Assembly (NCBI GenBank): GCA_026874595.1
Contig: CM049314.1
Span: 50,759,812-50,823,811, forward strand
Direction: 5' to 3'
Length of the DNA stretch: 64,000 bases
DNA from: Sipunculus nudus
Taxonomy: Eukaryota > Annelida > Sipuncula > Golfingiida > Sipunculidae
A program made the translations under genes and the position numbers. The notes beneath the pieces are model-generated. The model had not been told where the DNA came from, did not search any database, and worked only from the letters and a program-made list of their open reading frames with translations. Each line of letters starts with the position of its first letter. Position 1 is the stretch's first letter. Positions 22,172 through 31,651 of this stretch are shown piece after piece.

Positions 22172-22720
22172 ATGGACCTGTATGAGATCGATGCGGACAA
22201 GTTGTATGACCTCATCGTCTCGTGCAAGGACAAAGAAGTGCAAGGGTTAGTAACACAAGTGATTGAGGAGATCGTGGCTAAAGGTAAAAAGGGGGACCCG
22301 AGAAAGTCGTGGTGGTGTATAAACAGAAACAGAAGCTGTACGACCGGATGAAGGACGAGGGGCTGGCCCACGTGTTCGTAAAGGGGATGGACACGGACAC
22401 CATCCTGAAAGAAGTGAACAAAGTCCAGCGGGTCATGGTGATATTTGACGACATGCAAAACAGCATGCAGAAACACAACACCATAGGGGACTTTTCATCC
22501 ACGGCACGCACCATATGAACTGCAGTGCGGTGTTTATATGTCAGAACCTGTTTTTTAAAGGACCCAAGGCCACCGATATCGCCCGCAACGCTCATTACCG
22601 CATTCTGTTTAACTCCTCAACCGATTACCAACAGATCATTCTGTTGCGTAAAAAGAAAATGTTCGAGAAAGCCTTGAAGATGTTACAAGGTAAACCCCAC
22701 GCTTTTTTTCATAGTGGACA
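22172..22720 (+). pseudogene. Polinton packaging ATPase (FtsK/HerA, A32-like), P-loop not visible
   Basis: Expected to pump the element genome into capsids. After a frame change near 22300, the frame at 22309-22518 gives VFVKGMD, then Walker B as RVMVIFDDMQ (~22428-22458). A second frame from 22515 continues with AVFICQNLFFKG and NAHYRILFNSSTDYQQI. These are the sensor/arginine-finger region typical of Polinton ATPases (QNLF, then N...F and a Q). The start chosen is ATG 22172 (MDLYEIDADK). A GxxGxGK[ST] Walker A motif is not found between 21950 and 22310 in any frame, so the N-terminus is truncated, replaced or supplied by an undetected exon. It lies between PolB and the integrase. Confidence 0.8.
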
Positions 22721-22857
22721 TGACAACTCACTCGGACGGGGGCATACGGTTCGGCATCTCCGAGGGAAAGTCGTTCAACAGTACGGGGGATCTTTGGGGA
22801 AACAGCTGACCAGTTTGATCATCAGCGCCTTGGACTGTCCTACACAAGACCATCTCA

Positions 22858-23574
22858 TTGGTGAAAAAGAATCTGGTGCTGGGGGATGATCTGCTGGAGA
22901 AGCTAACACTGGTGCTGGTGAGGCTCCAGCAGATTCAGCCACCACCGGATCCTATAGCAAGAGCTTTGAATGATTACGATACAGGTATCACCAGTTTACA
23001 ACAAAAGTTAGCAGCTGATCTGAACAAGCCTTACGTCAGTGCGGCCTTGTTGAACGTCATGCATGAGAGTCAGAACCTGTATGACATATACAAAAATACA
23101 AAGCCAGCTGCTGTCGTCCAGAGTACCGGGAGCGTCCCAGGTCAAGGGGGGGGGGGGGTCGACTGCTGCACCCAAACCTATCGTGGCCCCCACCCCTGCT
23201 GCCGCTGCTACTGCTGTTGCTGCTGCTGCTGCGACAGCTTCCAGCAGTATGCCGTCTGTTTGACGCTCCGCCTCCTTCGACCCAACCCTCCATCTCGAGT
23301 CGGTTGGAAGATCGAAAATGGGGTGAACGTTAAGAGACGAAAGGTGAGCCCCGCACTACAGGCTGATGATTCAGCCTTAGGTGAAAGCTTCGGAAGCACT
23401 CCTCGCAAAGGAGGGCTCCCCATGTTGACACGTGCGCGGAATAAAGCCGCTCAAAAAGCAGGTATAAAAAGACCACTGGCCCATTTAAGTCAAAAGAAAC
23501 CAGCCATGAGAAAGAACGTGAACACCGGAAGCACCTGTCACATTGATCTGGAGGGAGGTTTTGAGGCTAGATAA
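22858..23574 (+). CDS. Unknown Polinton protein with Ala-rich linker and basic tail
   Basis: Follows the ATPase. Residues ~1-80 look helical (LLEKLTLVLVRLQQ, then ALNDYDTGITSLQQKLAADL). The middle is disturbed by an 11-G run at ~23146-23156. In the shifted frame a poly-Ala linker is read from a GCT/CTG repeat (23190-23240), and the original frame returns by ~23280. The C-terminus is basic (RKVSPAL, LTRARNKAAQKAGIKRP). No catalytic motif is visible. A helical N-terminus, Ala linker and basic tail would suit a DNA-condensing or scaffold role in the particle, but this is conjecture. The 22858 start is not convincing because the frame may continue from the ATPase region. Confidence 0.5.
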   Translation: MVKKNLVLGDDLLEKLTLVLVRLQQIQPPPDPIARALNDYDTGITSLQQKLAADLNKPYVSAALLNVMHESQNLYDIYKNTKPAAVVQSTGSVPGQGGGGVDCCTQTYRGPHPCCRCYCCCCCCCDSFQQYAVCLTLRLLRPNPPSRVGWKIENGVNVKRRKVSPALQADDSALGESFGSTPRKGGLPMLTRARNKAAQKAGIKRPLAHLSQKKPAMRKNVNTGSTCHIDLEGGFEAR

Positions 23575-23582
23575 AAGGAGGC

Positions 23583-24590
23583 ATGGTTGCTCGCAGATCG
23601 ATACTTTACGACACCAAGTTACATCCAGACACAGCCTACGGGCGGAATAAGAAATTGATATAAGCAAAGTTAGAGAGAACCTTCAAGGGTGATAAAAAAT
23701 GCGACTCGCCAAGGCAAGAAAGTTTTACTGGATGAGGAGAGTCAAACGCTGTTGGTACCAGCCCCGCACAAGCAAGGTAAGTTCAAACGCATGAAAACTG
23801 TGGTGGGAGGTGTGGACCACCAGTGGCAAGCTGACCTGGCCGATATGAGTCAAAACCCTACAATCCTGAAGGCCAACAAACCGTACAGAATGATTTTAAC
23901 TGTTATTGATGTCATGAGTCGGTACGCTTTCGCCCGTCCTGTGAAAAAGAAAGAAGGCCCAGAAGTGGCTGCAGCGTTAGAAGACATCTTTAAACAGACA
24001 GGACGAAAACCAAAGTATTACCTGCAGACAGATAAAGGGAAAGAATTCTTGAACAAACACTTGCGGGCTTTAGCGGGCTTTAGCCACCAAAGAGGGGTTT
24101 GAACTTTTTCAATCGAAATAAGACGAAATCAAAGCGGCTCTGGTGGAAAGGTTCAACCGAACATTAAAAGAGATGTTGTGGAGGTTTTTTTACCGTGCGC
24201 AACAGACGTCGGTGGGTGGACGTGTTACTGAATCTGGTGCACGCCTACAACCACAAGTTTCATCGCACCATAAAGATGACCCAAGCACAAGTGATGAAAC
24301 GGTGATGAAAGAAGATGTATCGGCCACCACCGCCCTTTCAAAAAGACATGGGCCTGAAGGGTTGTGTGGGGCAGCAGGAGGAGAAGGGCCAGGAAAACAA
24401 AGTGTATCTGACGGATGTCGACCACTCGCAACTAAACATGTCAGATTCAGTGACGCAGTAACCACACACCATCTGCCATACGAGAGGAGGGAGACCATCA
24501 TATCGGCCCAGGAGAAGCAAGCGAACCGGGAGGCTTACTGCATAGAGAAAGTGGAGGGCGCTTTTGAACAGATGCTTTTGTGAAAAAAAA
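23583..24590 (+). pseudogene. int: Polinton retroviral-type integrase (rve, DDE)
   Basis: Catalyses strand transfer of the element ends, giving the 6-bp target duplications seen at the borders. The start is ATG 23583 (MVARRSILYDT); an in-frame stop and a frame change follow before the 23689-24102 ORF. The catalytic triad is visible: D in HQWQADLADMS (~23833), D in YLQTDKGKEFL (~24030) and E in ALVERFNRTLKEM (~24147). VIDVMSRYAF between them is typical of the core. After E the chain continues with VHAYNHKFHRT in another frame, the Polinton post-core helix. The reading frame shifts near 24090 and 24200, so the C-terminus to ~24590 is scrambled. The family is certain; activity as written is not possible. 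Confidence 0.92.
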
Positions 24591-24696
24591 AAACAAAAAA
24601 AAATCAAATACATGACTTTTTGTTTTATTTACCATGTGCGAGTATGCATTGTGTGAATGAACGGAGAAAAGTCCTATGTGTGTATAGTGAAGTCTA

Positions 24697-25366
24697 GCTG
24701 AGGTCAAATTCAGGGTCGTCCTTTTCAGGTGCTTGGCTTTGTCGTTGTTTTCCATCTTGTCCGACCATTCCAGAGCCTCGGCCATGGAGCGTTTGCAACC
24801 GTACTGCTTAGCCTCCCATGTATCCCCTGTCACGTCGTCTCTGATGCCCGCCAGGTAAACATTAAGCTTCAACATCTCGGCCTTGCTCAAACGCAGGGTC
24901 TCCTTCAACTCCTCCCAATTGTTAGCGATAGGCTTGTGGTTTTCGTCATGGAGCAACATAGCTTTCCGTACGTCCAAGTGGTGACCGTAGCCTACGCTGT
25001 CCCTTTCCAACCGATAACGGATGGAAGCCATTCTCCAAGCGAAACAGTGGGCCCCCGTGTGCTGGAGGGCGTACCGGTCGTAATCAAAATCCTTAGTGTC
25101 CCATATCTGGCAGAAATGTGACACGCATCCTCGAGCTTTTCAAACAAGTGAGAGCCTATACTGAACACCAGCGAGTGCTCGGGGCGGTTAAACTTCTCTG
25201 ACGTTTTGCTGTAAAATTCTACCTTTTTCCTCTGTAGGTCAAGGAACAGGAACTTGGAGGCAAAGAAGTTCCCCAGCTCTGTCTTCTTCTCTTTGTTCAC
25301 TTTGTACACGCTCAGCGGAAACGTATAGGGCGATTCCGCGAGCACGTTCATCCTGACAGCCATCAT
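24697..25366 (-). pseudogene. Unknown Polinton gene, ~220 residues, one frame change
   Basis: Minus strand, start at the ATG pair at 25366 (MMAVRMNVLAESPY). The first ORF carries helical and beta sequence ending HLFEKLEDACH. A frame change near 25105-25125 leads to the second ORF (CQIWDTKDFDYDRYALQH ... GCKRSMAEALEWSDKM). A second shift near 24740 would give an acidic end (DDPEFDLS) stopping at 24697. No named domain is recognised. A TATA element (TATAAATA on the minus strand, 25519-25526) lies ~150 nt upstream. The gene points away from 25694-26540 across a shared promoter. Strong amphipathic content and conserved-looking composition suggest a real protein. Function is unknown. Confidence 0.55.
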
Positions 25367-25518
25367 CACCTTGCATTCCACGTGTGCCGTATCATTTTCG
25401 TTTTAGTGTTTTGTTGTAGAGAGATGTAAAACTGGTCGTAACTCCTGCTGTCTGGAGGACTGGCTGCTCTGACTAGTTGCTGCTGGAAAAGTGATGCTAG
25501 GCTGAGAAAAGACACCTC

Positions 25519-25614
25519 TATTTATAGATGTTAACCAAATAAACAAAAAAGAAAGGGTGAAGGTCGTTTTCCACATCTTACGTCAGCCTCACGTGATCCC
25601 ATGAGTCACGTGAC
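25519..25614. promoter_or_regulatory. Divergent promoter with two E-boxes and a TATA element
   Basis: Between the divergent genes 24697-25366 (-) and 25694-26540 (+) lie TCACGTGA (25589-25596) and GTCACGTGAC (25605-25614), 9 bp apart. A minus-strand TATA (25519-25526) lies on the left. GTCACGTGAC is the core recognised by bHLH-ZIP factors of the USF/MiT-TFE type (family knowledge). Shared control of the two genes is inference. Confidence 0.45.
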
Positions 25615-25693
25615 CTAAATGAGGACATTAACACATCTGGCAAACCAATCAACCTCTCATTCGACCTACAGACGTTCAAAGTGTCAAACAGCT

Positions 25694-26540
25694 ATGGGTG
25701 GGGTTGGCGACTTGTTACGTGACGACATGCAGCAGTTTAAACAACTGCTGGTGAAACGCCAAGCACCGGAATACAGCCATCTCAAGAGCACCTTGAACTG
25801 TGAAACCCATGCTGAAGGAATGTGATTTTTGGACGGGCTCCGAAGCCATGCGCCACTGCCACTACACGTCGAAAACGTTATGGTTCACTCCAGACGAAGC
25901 TAAAGACAGAACGTGCCTTTCCATCGAACCCCCCAGGCCGTACCCTCGAAAGTTGGGACCTACACCCTTCAAACTGTTTCGTTACAAGGACGGCAAATTG
26001 ATGGCACAAATGGACCTGGGTTGCTGCAGGAGAGGCTGGACTTGTTCTTGATGGTTGTGAGAAAATCTTTCGGAGGATAGGGTGCTGGATAGTACATGAA
26101 CTTTTGGGTAAGAAACACGCATGAGGGCAAAGTGTTCTACTTTTCTGCTTTCAACGTCTACCGCAACTGCGTCGCGTTTACTGAAAACGAACTAGCTGTC
26201 GCTGTGGATGCACTGCTGGAAAACCCAAATGTGCCCGCGAGGCGACTGGAAAGCCATGGGGGAGGTGATCGCGCGCGTGTGGGACTGACCTGAAAAGGAC
26301 AAACAACGACTAAAACTGTACAAAGGCCTGAATGTTAACATTTAAACCAAACCTGTGCTTTTCTGGATATATATGACACGTCAAGTACAAATGACCTCTG
26401 TGCCTGCGGCAGTGGCGGGGCTTGAAAAAAAGAAGAAGATGACGAAGAAGAAGTGCCGCAAGTACATGATGAAGCGGGTGAAGGTCAAAGAACATTTCAG
26501 GAGACTCGCACTCAATAAAATGAAAAAAAAAAAACAATAA
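25694..26540 (+). pseudogene. Unknown Polinton gene with Lys-rich C-terminus
   Basis: Starts at ATG 25694 (MGGVGDLLRDDMQQFKQLL). It continues through frame changes near 25800 and 26060: WTGSEAMRHCHYTSKTLWFT, then FWVRNTHEGKVFYFSAFNVY with LENPNVPARR. The final part (26355-26540) is very basic (KKKKMTKKKCRKYMMKRVK) and ends close to an AATAAA at 26536. No family is recognised. The FWVRN...GKVFYFSAFNVY part looks like a compact beta domain. The basic tail could bind nucleic acid. It converges with the capsid gene (26584-28122), leaving only ~45 bp between stops. Confidence 0.5.
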
Positions 26541-26583
26541 ACACATGGTGTAAAAGCATAAAACAAAAGTTTTGTTTATTCTT

Positions 26584-28122
26584 TCATATGGTATACATGC
26601 TGGAATACACGTTTAGCGTAAGTGTTGTTATAATCGAATTTTCCCCTCCACGTAAGGCCCTCTTCCTCTTGGCCCTTGGCACAAAAGTTCCTGTAAGTTC
26701 CTGTCTGAATAAACGTGTCGTAAAGCGATGTAGGTCACACAGTGGTACCCGCACCATCATCGATGATGATTTTTCTTCGTATTCAGCCAGCACCACAATA
26801 GTAGTGGTTGAACATGCAGGTGTTGCTGTCCTAAACTTTAGCTTCAGTGAAATGGTACCATACTGTTTCAGATGTTGGACTACATCGTCCACTTCCGTTG
26901 TATCCCCTTTCAGATCAAACCCGAAAAGTGTGAACCCATCCCCGTACATCTTAGAATCTACAATCGGCTGGAGGTTTTTTTCGGTAGAACCCTTTGGCAT
27001 CCAGGTACAGACGGTATGCTTCCATGTACTCGGTGTTCGTTTAAAAATTGCATGCCAGTGGATAAGTAGGGAAGGGAACACCGTTCTTAAACACCTGGAT
27101 CTGCTATATATCCATATTCTTAAAATGAAAAGGGCACTTCCCGTAATCCCCATCGAACGCAGCGTTATCCACGAACCCCACAAAAATACGAGTGGGTAGA
27201 GCAGAGGGCGGAAACAGGTGCTGGCCAGGATCTCTGTTGTGAGGATACGGGACCTGGGGACGGGCATGGTCATGTCCTGCTGGCTGTGAGCTACCTCTAA
27301 AGCCGTGAACACCTGAGGCTGGAGTTTGACATAGGGGACATTCAAGCGGATGTCTTTGATGATAGGTTTACCGCCTTTGTTACTACTGCTCCTGTCCATG
27401 ACAACAAATTTATTTTTACTGTGCTCAAACTTCAAATGCATGTTAACACCAAAGGGCAAATTTTTTTTCTCATTGAAAGGAGGCAGCATGGGAGTGTCAA
27501 TCAGCACTGCCGTACGGTAGGTTGTACCTGTTGCCCCACCAAAAAACATCTCGTTCCGTAAAGCCTGCGGGTTAGCCTCTGCGGGCATAGTTTTGATTGT
27601 GTCACCACTGCTGTTCTTCTCCAAAGCTTGAAAAAGCACCAGGTCTGTCGAATCCATCTGGGTACCATTCTTATCTCTCACCCACCCCCATGTTTTACCT
27701 TGTGTATCGATCTCGGGTTTAGCCCTAGTTAACAGCTTCTGTAGGTACGCATTGTACGGGTACGTCCCATCGCTCTCCGTCAGGACCTTCTGGTTTAGCG
27801 TCACCTGCACTTTCCGCCACAAGGAATGGATCAGGTTGTTGATGACCGATACCTTCGTGTCTGAACTGGCAATCGCTGTGGTTGTATTACGAGCAGCACC
27901 TTTCACCAAATCGACTTCCACTTCCAACGTGATGTTCTTCACGTCGATGTAATGGTTCCGGGTCTCGTTCGGCACTGTGAAATTGATAGTGTCGGTGTAC
28001 ACACTGCTGGTAGGCTGGTACACCACCGTGTGACTGCTCACTACCTGGACCTGAAGTTCTTCATCGGTCAGCTGGAGTTCCTCGTTCTGCACGGGTGGGG
28101 GTAGAGTATTAGGGTTACCCAT
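26584..28122 (-). pseudogene. Polinton major capsid protein (F54H12.2-like, double jelly-roll family)
   Basis: A 512-codon ORF from ATG 28122 (MGNPNTLPPPVQ). Family landmarks: NHYIDVKNITLEVEVDL, SLWRKVQVTLNQKVL, YPYNAYLQKLL, FGVNMHLKF, and near the end GDGFTLFGFDL and TTIVVLAEYEE. These match the F54H12.2-type proteins of invertebrate Polintons, which are regarded as the hexameric major capsid protein (established knowledge). About 80 codons between ~27240 and ~27000 read as atypical sequence. The expected family block (VGFVDNAAFDG and FKNMDI) is found there in another frame. Two compensating frame changes therefore hide inside an apparently intact ORF. A nuclear-localisation-like RAKRKRAL lies near the C-terminus. 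Confidence 0.85.
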
Positions 28123-28201
28123 GTTTAATACTTTTTTTTACGTGCGACCTGTCAGGAATGACAACCCCCTCTCTCTTTCTCAAGACGGAAATTGTTTCTT
28201 T

Positions 28202-28873
28202 TTAGTTAAATATACTGAACCCTCCACCTTTACGTTTAGTGTGTCGAGTCTTCTTGACATACTTTCTTTTTGTACTTGTTTTCTTCTTTTTAGAAGGCGT
28301 TTCTCTCACCTCCACTTCTGAAGGCGTGGCCCTCTTAGTAGCTCGCACCCCTTGCACCACAGAATCCTGCATCTTGTTCACCAGTTCAGTGGCCACGTTG
28401 CAGCCCTTGATCTAACCCGGCGCGTCCCACTGAACTGGAATTTTCAAACGTGTGCTTCACTTCGGTGGGGTTGATGACAGGAGGTTTATCTTTGCCCTTA
28501 ATTTTCTTCACGGCGTACTCGCCCACTTTCTTAACCCCTTTCTCAGCCAAGTCACGCCCCTACATCTTTAGCTTTAGCGAGGAGGGCCCCTTTGTTCGCG
28601 CTGACTTTGCTAGCCACCCCTTTCAGCCCATACTAAATTTCCTATCTTGCCCATGCCTTTTAAGTTATAACTCACGTCAGGGTGCCCCACACGGAACACG
28701 CCCCCCGACCCTCGCTGCCACCGCCTCCCTCGGAACACATCCCCTGACCCCCGTTGCCATCTAGCACCCCGGAACGGAACCCCAGCCCCCATGAGGACGG
28801 GGTCGTCGTTCTTGGACAGGATGTGTTTGGTCATGTTTGCTTTCCAAGCAAGGTCATACCCAGGCGCTGTCAT
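28202..28873 (-). pseudogene. Basic core / minor capsid-like protein
   Basis: From ATG 28873 (MTAPGYDLAWKANMTKHIL), just upstream of the capsid gene. The N-terminal ORF includes a 13-residue duplication (ARWQRGSGDVFRG then RRWQRGSGGVFRV). After frame changes near 28615 and 28560 a Lys-rich segment follows (KKVGEYAVKKIKG). A last shift near 28410 leads to MQDSVVQGVRATKRA and KKKKTSTKRKYVKK, ending GGGFSIFN at 28202. A small, strongly basic protein next to the capsid gene fits an adenovirus pX/pVII- or pVI-like core or minor capsid role. That is inference from position and composition. Confidence 0.5.
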
Positions 28874-29012
28874 TCTGCTTTTCTCTTCACTCACACTAAC
28901 ACACAACATAATAACCAGATATCTCTTAAATTGTGCGTGGTTTATTCATAAGAAATACAATCCTATATGCGGGGGGGGGGGGGAGGAGAAAAAAAAGTCT
29001 CTGTAATCACAT

Positions 29013-29627
29013 CTAGGGCTCAGCCTCCGAAGCTTCATCCGTATCGCTCTCTTCCGTCTCATTTTCGGACTCTGTGTCTGACGGGACGTACATTGGGGTG
29101 AGGTGCTTTCCCGTCTTCTCTTCCGTTTTCACTTTCTTCTTGGCTTGAGCTGTAGCCTGGGTCTTACTGCAGCTCCGTTTCACTTGAACTTTAACAGGTG
29201 CTGCATTACGTTTTTGTTCCAGTGTAAAACACCCCACAGGGTTACTGGTCATCTGCACACACCTGTCAGCCACTGAGTTGTACTCACATGCTTCCTTGTA
29301 CAGTTGAAGCAGTTCTTTCTTTATCTTCTGCACAGCGTTCAGATACTTTTCCTCCCGCGTTCTCAAACCGCTGTTCATGACATGTTGTACCACGAACGCG
29401 AGCGGTTCGGCCGCTGAGGGAGTTTTCACCTGACCCAACGCTGTACACAAATGTTTGAACAATTGATCACTCAGTTTATCGTTGGTCAGTCTGTTTTCGA
29501 TCTCCTGGAACAGCACCAAAGACAGTTTCTCGATTTGGTTGGCCTCACTGGTGCCGGACAGGAGCGCTGCGTTTATCTCTTCAATCCCGTTTGCTTTTCT
29601 AAGTCGTAATGTAACGCTGCATAGCAC
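29013..29627 (-). CDS. Unknown Polinton protein with acidic tail
   Basis: The open frame of 204 codons is uninterrupted, rare in this element, but it opens with GTG rather than ATG. An ATG at ~29619 is in another frame, so the true start is uncertain or upstream by splicing. Residues 1-125 appear helical (LSLVLFQEIENRLTNDKLSD, LNAVQKIKKELLQLYKEA). A basic stretch (QAKKKVKTEEK, possible NLS) then precedes an Asp/Glu/Ser-rich tail (TESENETEESDTDEASEAEP). A minus-strand TATA-like CTATAAATAC is at 29636-29645. No family is recognised. A helical core with an acidic tail suggests a nuclear protein or histone/core-protein chaperone, but only by composition. Confidence 0.6.
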   Translation of the reverse strand: MLCSVTLRLRKANGIEEINAALLSGTSEANQIEKLSLVLFQEIENRLTNDKLSDQLFKHLCTALGQVKTPSAAEPLAFVVQHVMNSGLRTREEKYLNAVQKIKKELLQLYKEACEYNSVADRCVQMTSNPVGCFTLEQKRNAAPVKVQVKRSCSKTQATAQAKKKVKTEEKTGKHLTPMYVPSDTESENETEESDTDEASEAEP

Positions 29628-29639
29628 CTGTGTGTGTAT

Positions 29640-30088
29640 TTATAGCCTTGCTTTAGGTCTAAAGTGTAATTCCACCAATGAGGGACGTGCCCCGTGCTCG
29701 AACTTCAACATGTCCCCGTTCTTGTCCGCCAGCAACACGTGCAACCGACGCACACGTTCACCTTTGCTACAGTAGCAGTACAAGGGCACGTACACGTTGT
29801 CCGTCAACGAGACTTGCCCCATAGGGTGGTTAGGTAACACCCCCGTGTACACAACCGTGTCCCCAGCGTGACCCTTGACCAACCCCTCCAGGTGCACGTG
29901 CATCAAGTTAGGATGAGGTGCGGTCTCGAACTCTAAAGGTACTGTAATCTTCGTCTAGGCTACCTTCCGCTGTCCCTGACCGAACACCAAAGGTTCGTCC
30001 AATAACACTTGATACCCTGCCACGGTGTTGTCGGAAAGACATCCTGACATGCATCGCTGGCTAACACGACAGTGAACAGTTCAGACAT
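29640..30088 (-). pseudogene. Penton-like protein (short paralogue)
   Basis: Starts at ATG 30088 (MSELFTVVLASDACQDVFP). It passes a frame change near 30035 and an in-frame stop near 29957, and ends VELHFRPKARL at 29640. The N-terminus has the 'F-x-V-x-L-x-S...P-x-N-T' pattern, and the end has the 'D-x-x-G-x-x-L-x-F...V-x-L-H' pattern, of the small beta-rich proteins that accompany F54H12.2 capsids. I read these as penton/minor-capsid candidates. The start overlaps the stop of the upstream gene (30081) by 8 nt (ATGTCTGA). A TATA-like element at its 3' edge belongs to the next gene. Confidence 0.55.
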
Positions 30089-31591
30089 GTTCCCAAGTGG
30101 TCGGTTTGATGTGTAAGCTCACCTCAAGGACCCTTTTCTCATCGACAGAAGGCGAATCTTTTAAAGGTCGTCCTAAATTGTCCTGCAACTGCAAATAAAT
30201 GGTCTTCGATTGAGACATGGGTTTCAGCTTGATGTAATTCACCACCGGGAACTGGTAACATATCGTGTTGGCCACTTGGGTCCCCTCGTCCAACGGCACG
30301 TGCCGCAACAAGTTGGACCGCCCACTGCCCACTACCGTTTCTTCCACCAGGTCTTCTGCGTATAGCCACAGAGTGCTGAAAGCCCGGTCCACGTCGACGT
30401 CCCCTTCCGGGGCTGGCAAGGCCGCACTGATGCGGTGTTGGAAGACTGTACTTCCGTACCCCAAAGCCGTGCTCAGCTCCCAGTTACACTGCACGTACGC
30501 GTCTTTTAAAGAATTCTCGGTTTTTTACCTGGTGTTCATCTTGCTGTCTAATGTCAACTTGCCGTCCTTCCCCAATTGATACAAGGACCTGGGTGTGCAT
30601 AGCATCCCCGTACAAAACCATTCCTCGCCCATCTGGTCCACCGCGATGCTCACGGCTTGCACTAAACTTTCGTTCAGGTAATGCCCTTATGGCAACCAAT
30701 ATTCTGTCAAGATCTGATCCTCCTCGCCCGCTTTTTTCCTTTTCACGGTGACGACATATTCCTCTTCCTTCACGTTCACGTACGTCCTGGGCAGTTTCAA
30801 ACTAGTAATATCCGCCACGTACTTGTTCTGGATGTAAATGTCCTTAGGGTGAGGCAAAGTGTACAGGACGTCGCAAGGTACTGAAAGGTGTATGTGTTCT
30901 GGGGACAGGGGAGGTACTGTCTTCAAATGCAAACTTACGCCTGAAACCCCCCCCCCCCCCCCCCCCCCCCGTCAGTGAACTGTAACTTTTTCCCGTACTC
31001 GTCCTCTAACCGGATTGACACCTGGTCCAGTTTCCGTTTGCCAGCCATCAAGGGGCGGTAATCGGGCACTAACACGGGCACGTCCACCACGTCAATAGCA
31101 CTCACGCCAGAGGAAGAGATCTCGTCCCGCTGCTCTAGAGCTCGGATCACGTCGTGCCCTTCTTGCAACTTGTCCCCCATCTTCACTTTCACCCACACCT
31201 GATCGTCAGTTTCAAACTGGGGGATATCACCACTGAACAACGTCCCGTTGAGCTGATATCTTTCAGCGTCCATGCAGATGTAGTCGGTGGTTTTCTTGCC
31301 CTTCGACTCCATCCCCTCCAACCTGTGTGTCCATATGAAATAATCCTCCTCTCAGTCGAAAAAATATTTTAAATTCCCATTCCTTGCTTTCGACCTGGTC
31401 TGAGAGTACTGTGACCTCTTAATGTATTCACTGGAAATACTGTGGGGCACGTCGTAAATCCTGTCACTGCCCTTGTCCAAAGCCGACTTCGCCAATGACC
31501 GCTTCTCCAGGAAGTCCCATTCCACTTCCATCCCCGGGTCAGGGTGCAACCTTATAGCTGAAGCCAGGGCGTGGATGAAGATAAATCGCAC
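30081..31591 (-). pseudogene. Tandem-domain penton-like / minor capsid protein
   Basis: Minus-strand coding runs in pieces: 31591-30935 in one frame with an in-frame TGA at 31352-31354, then 30932-30687, 30699-30484 and 30494-30081. Two family C-terminal signatures occur. The first is KLDQVSIRLEDEYGKKLQF before a 24-C tract (30947-30970). The second is TIYLQLQDNLGRPLKD...VSLHIKPTTW at the 3' end. Between them SLKLPRTYVNVKEEEYVV and ELSTALGYG...STLWLYAEDLVEETVVG match the middle of the same family. It therefore looks like two fused or adjoining copies of one beta-rich domain. A particle vertex protein is the likely role. Boundaries between copies are uncertain because the C-tract shifts the frame. 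Confidence 0.6.
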
Positions 31592-31651
31592 TCTTGAATA
31601 AGAAGTGGTCTCTGAATGACGGTAAGTGGAAATTTGTTAAATCCCTACCTT

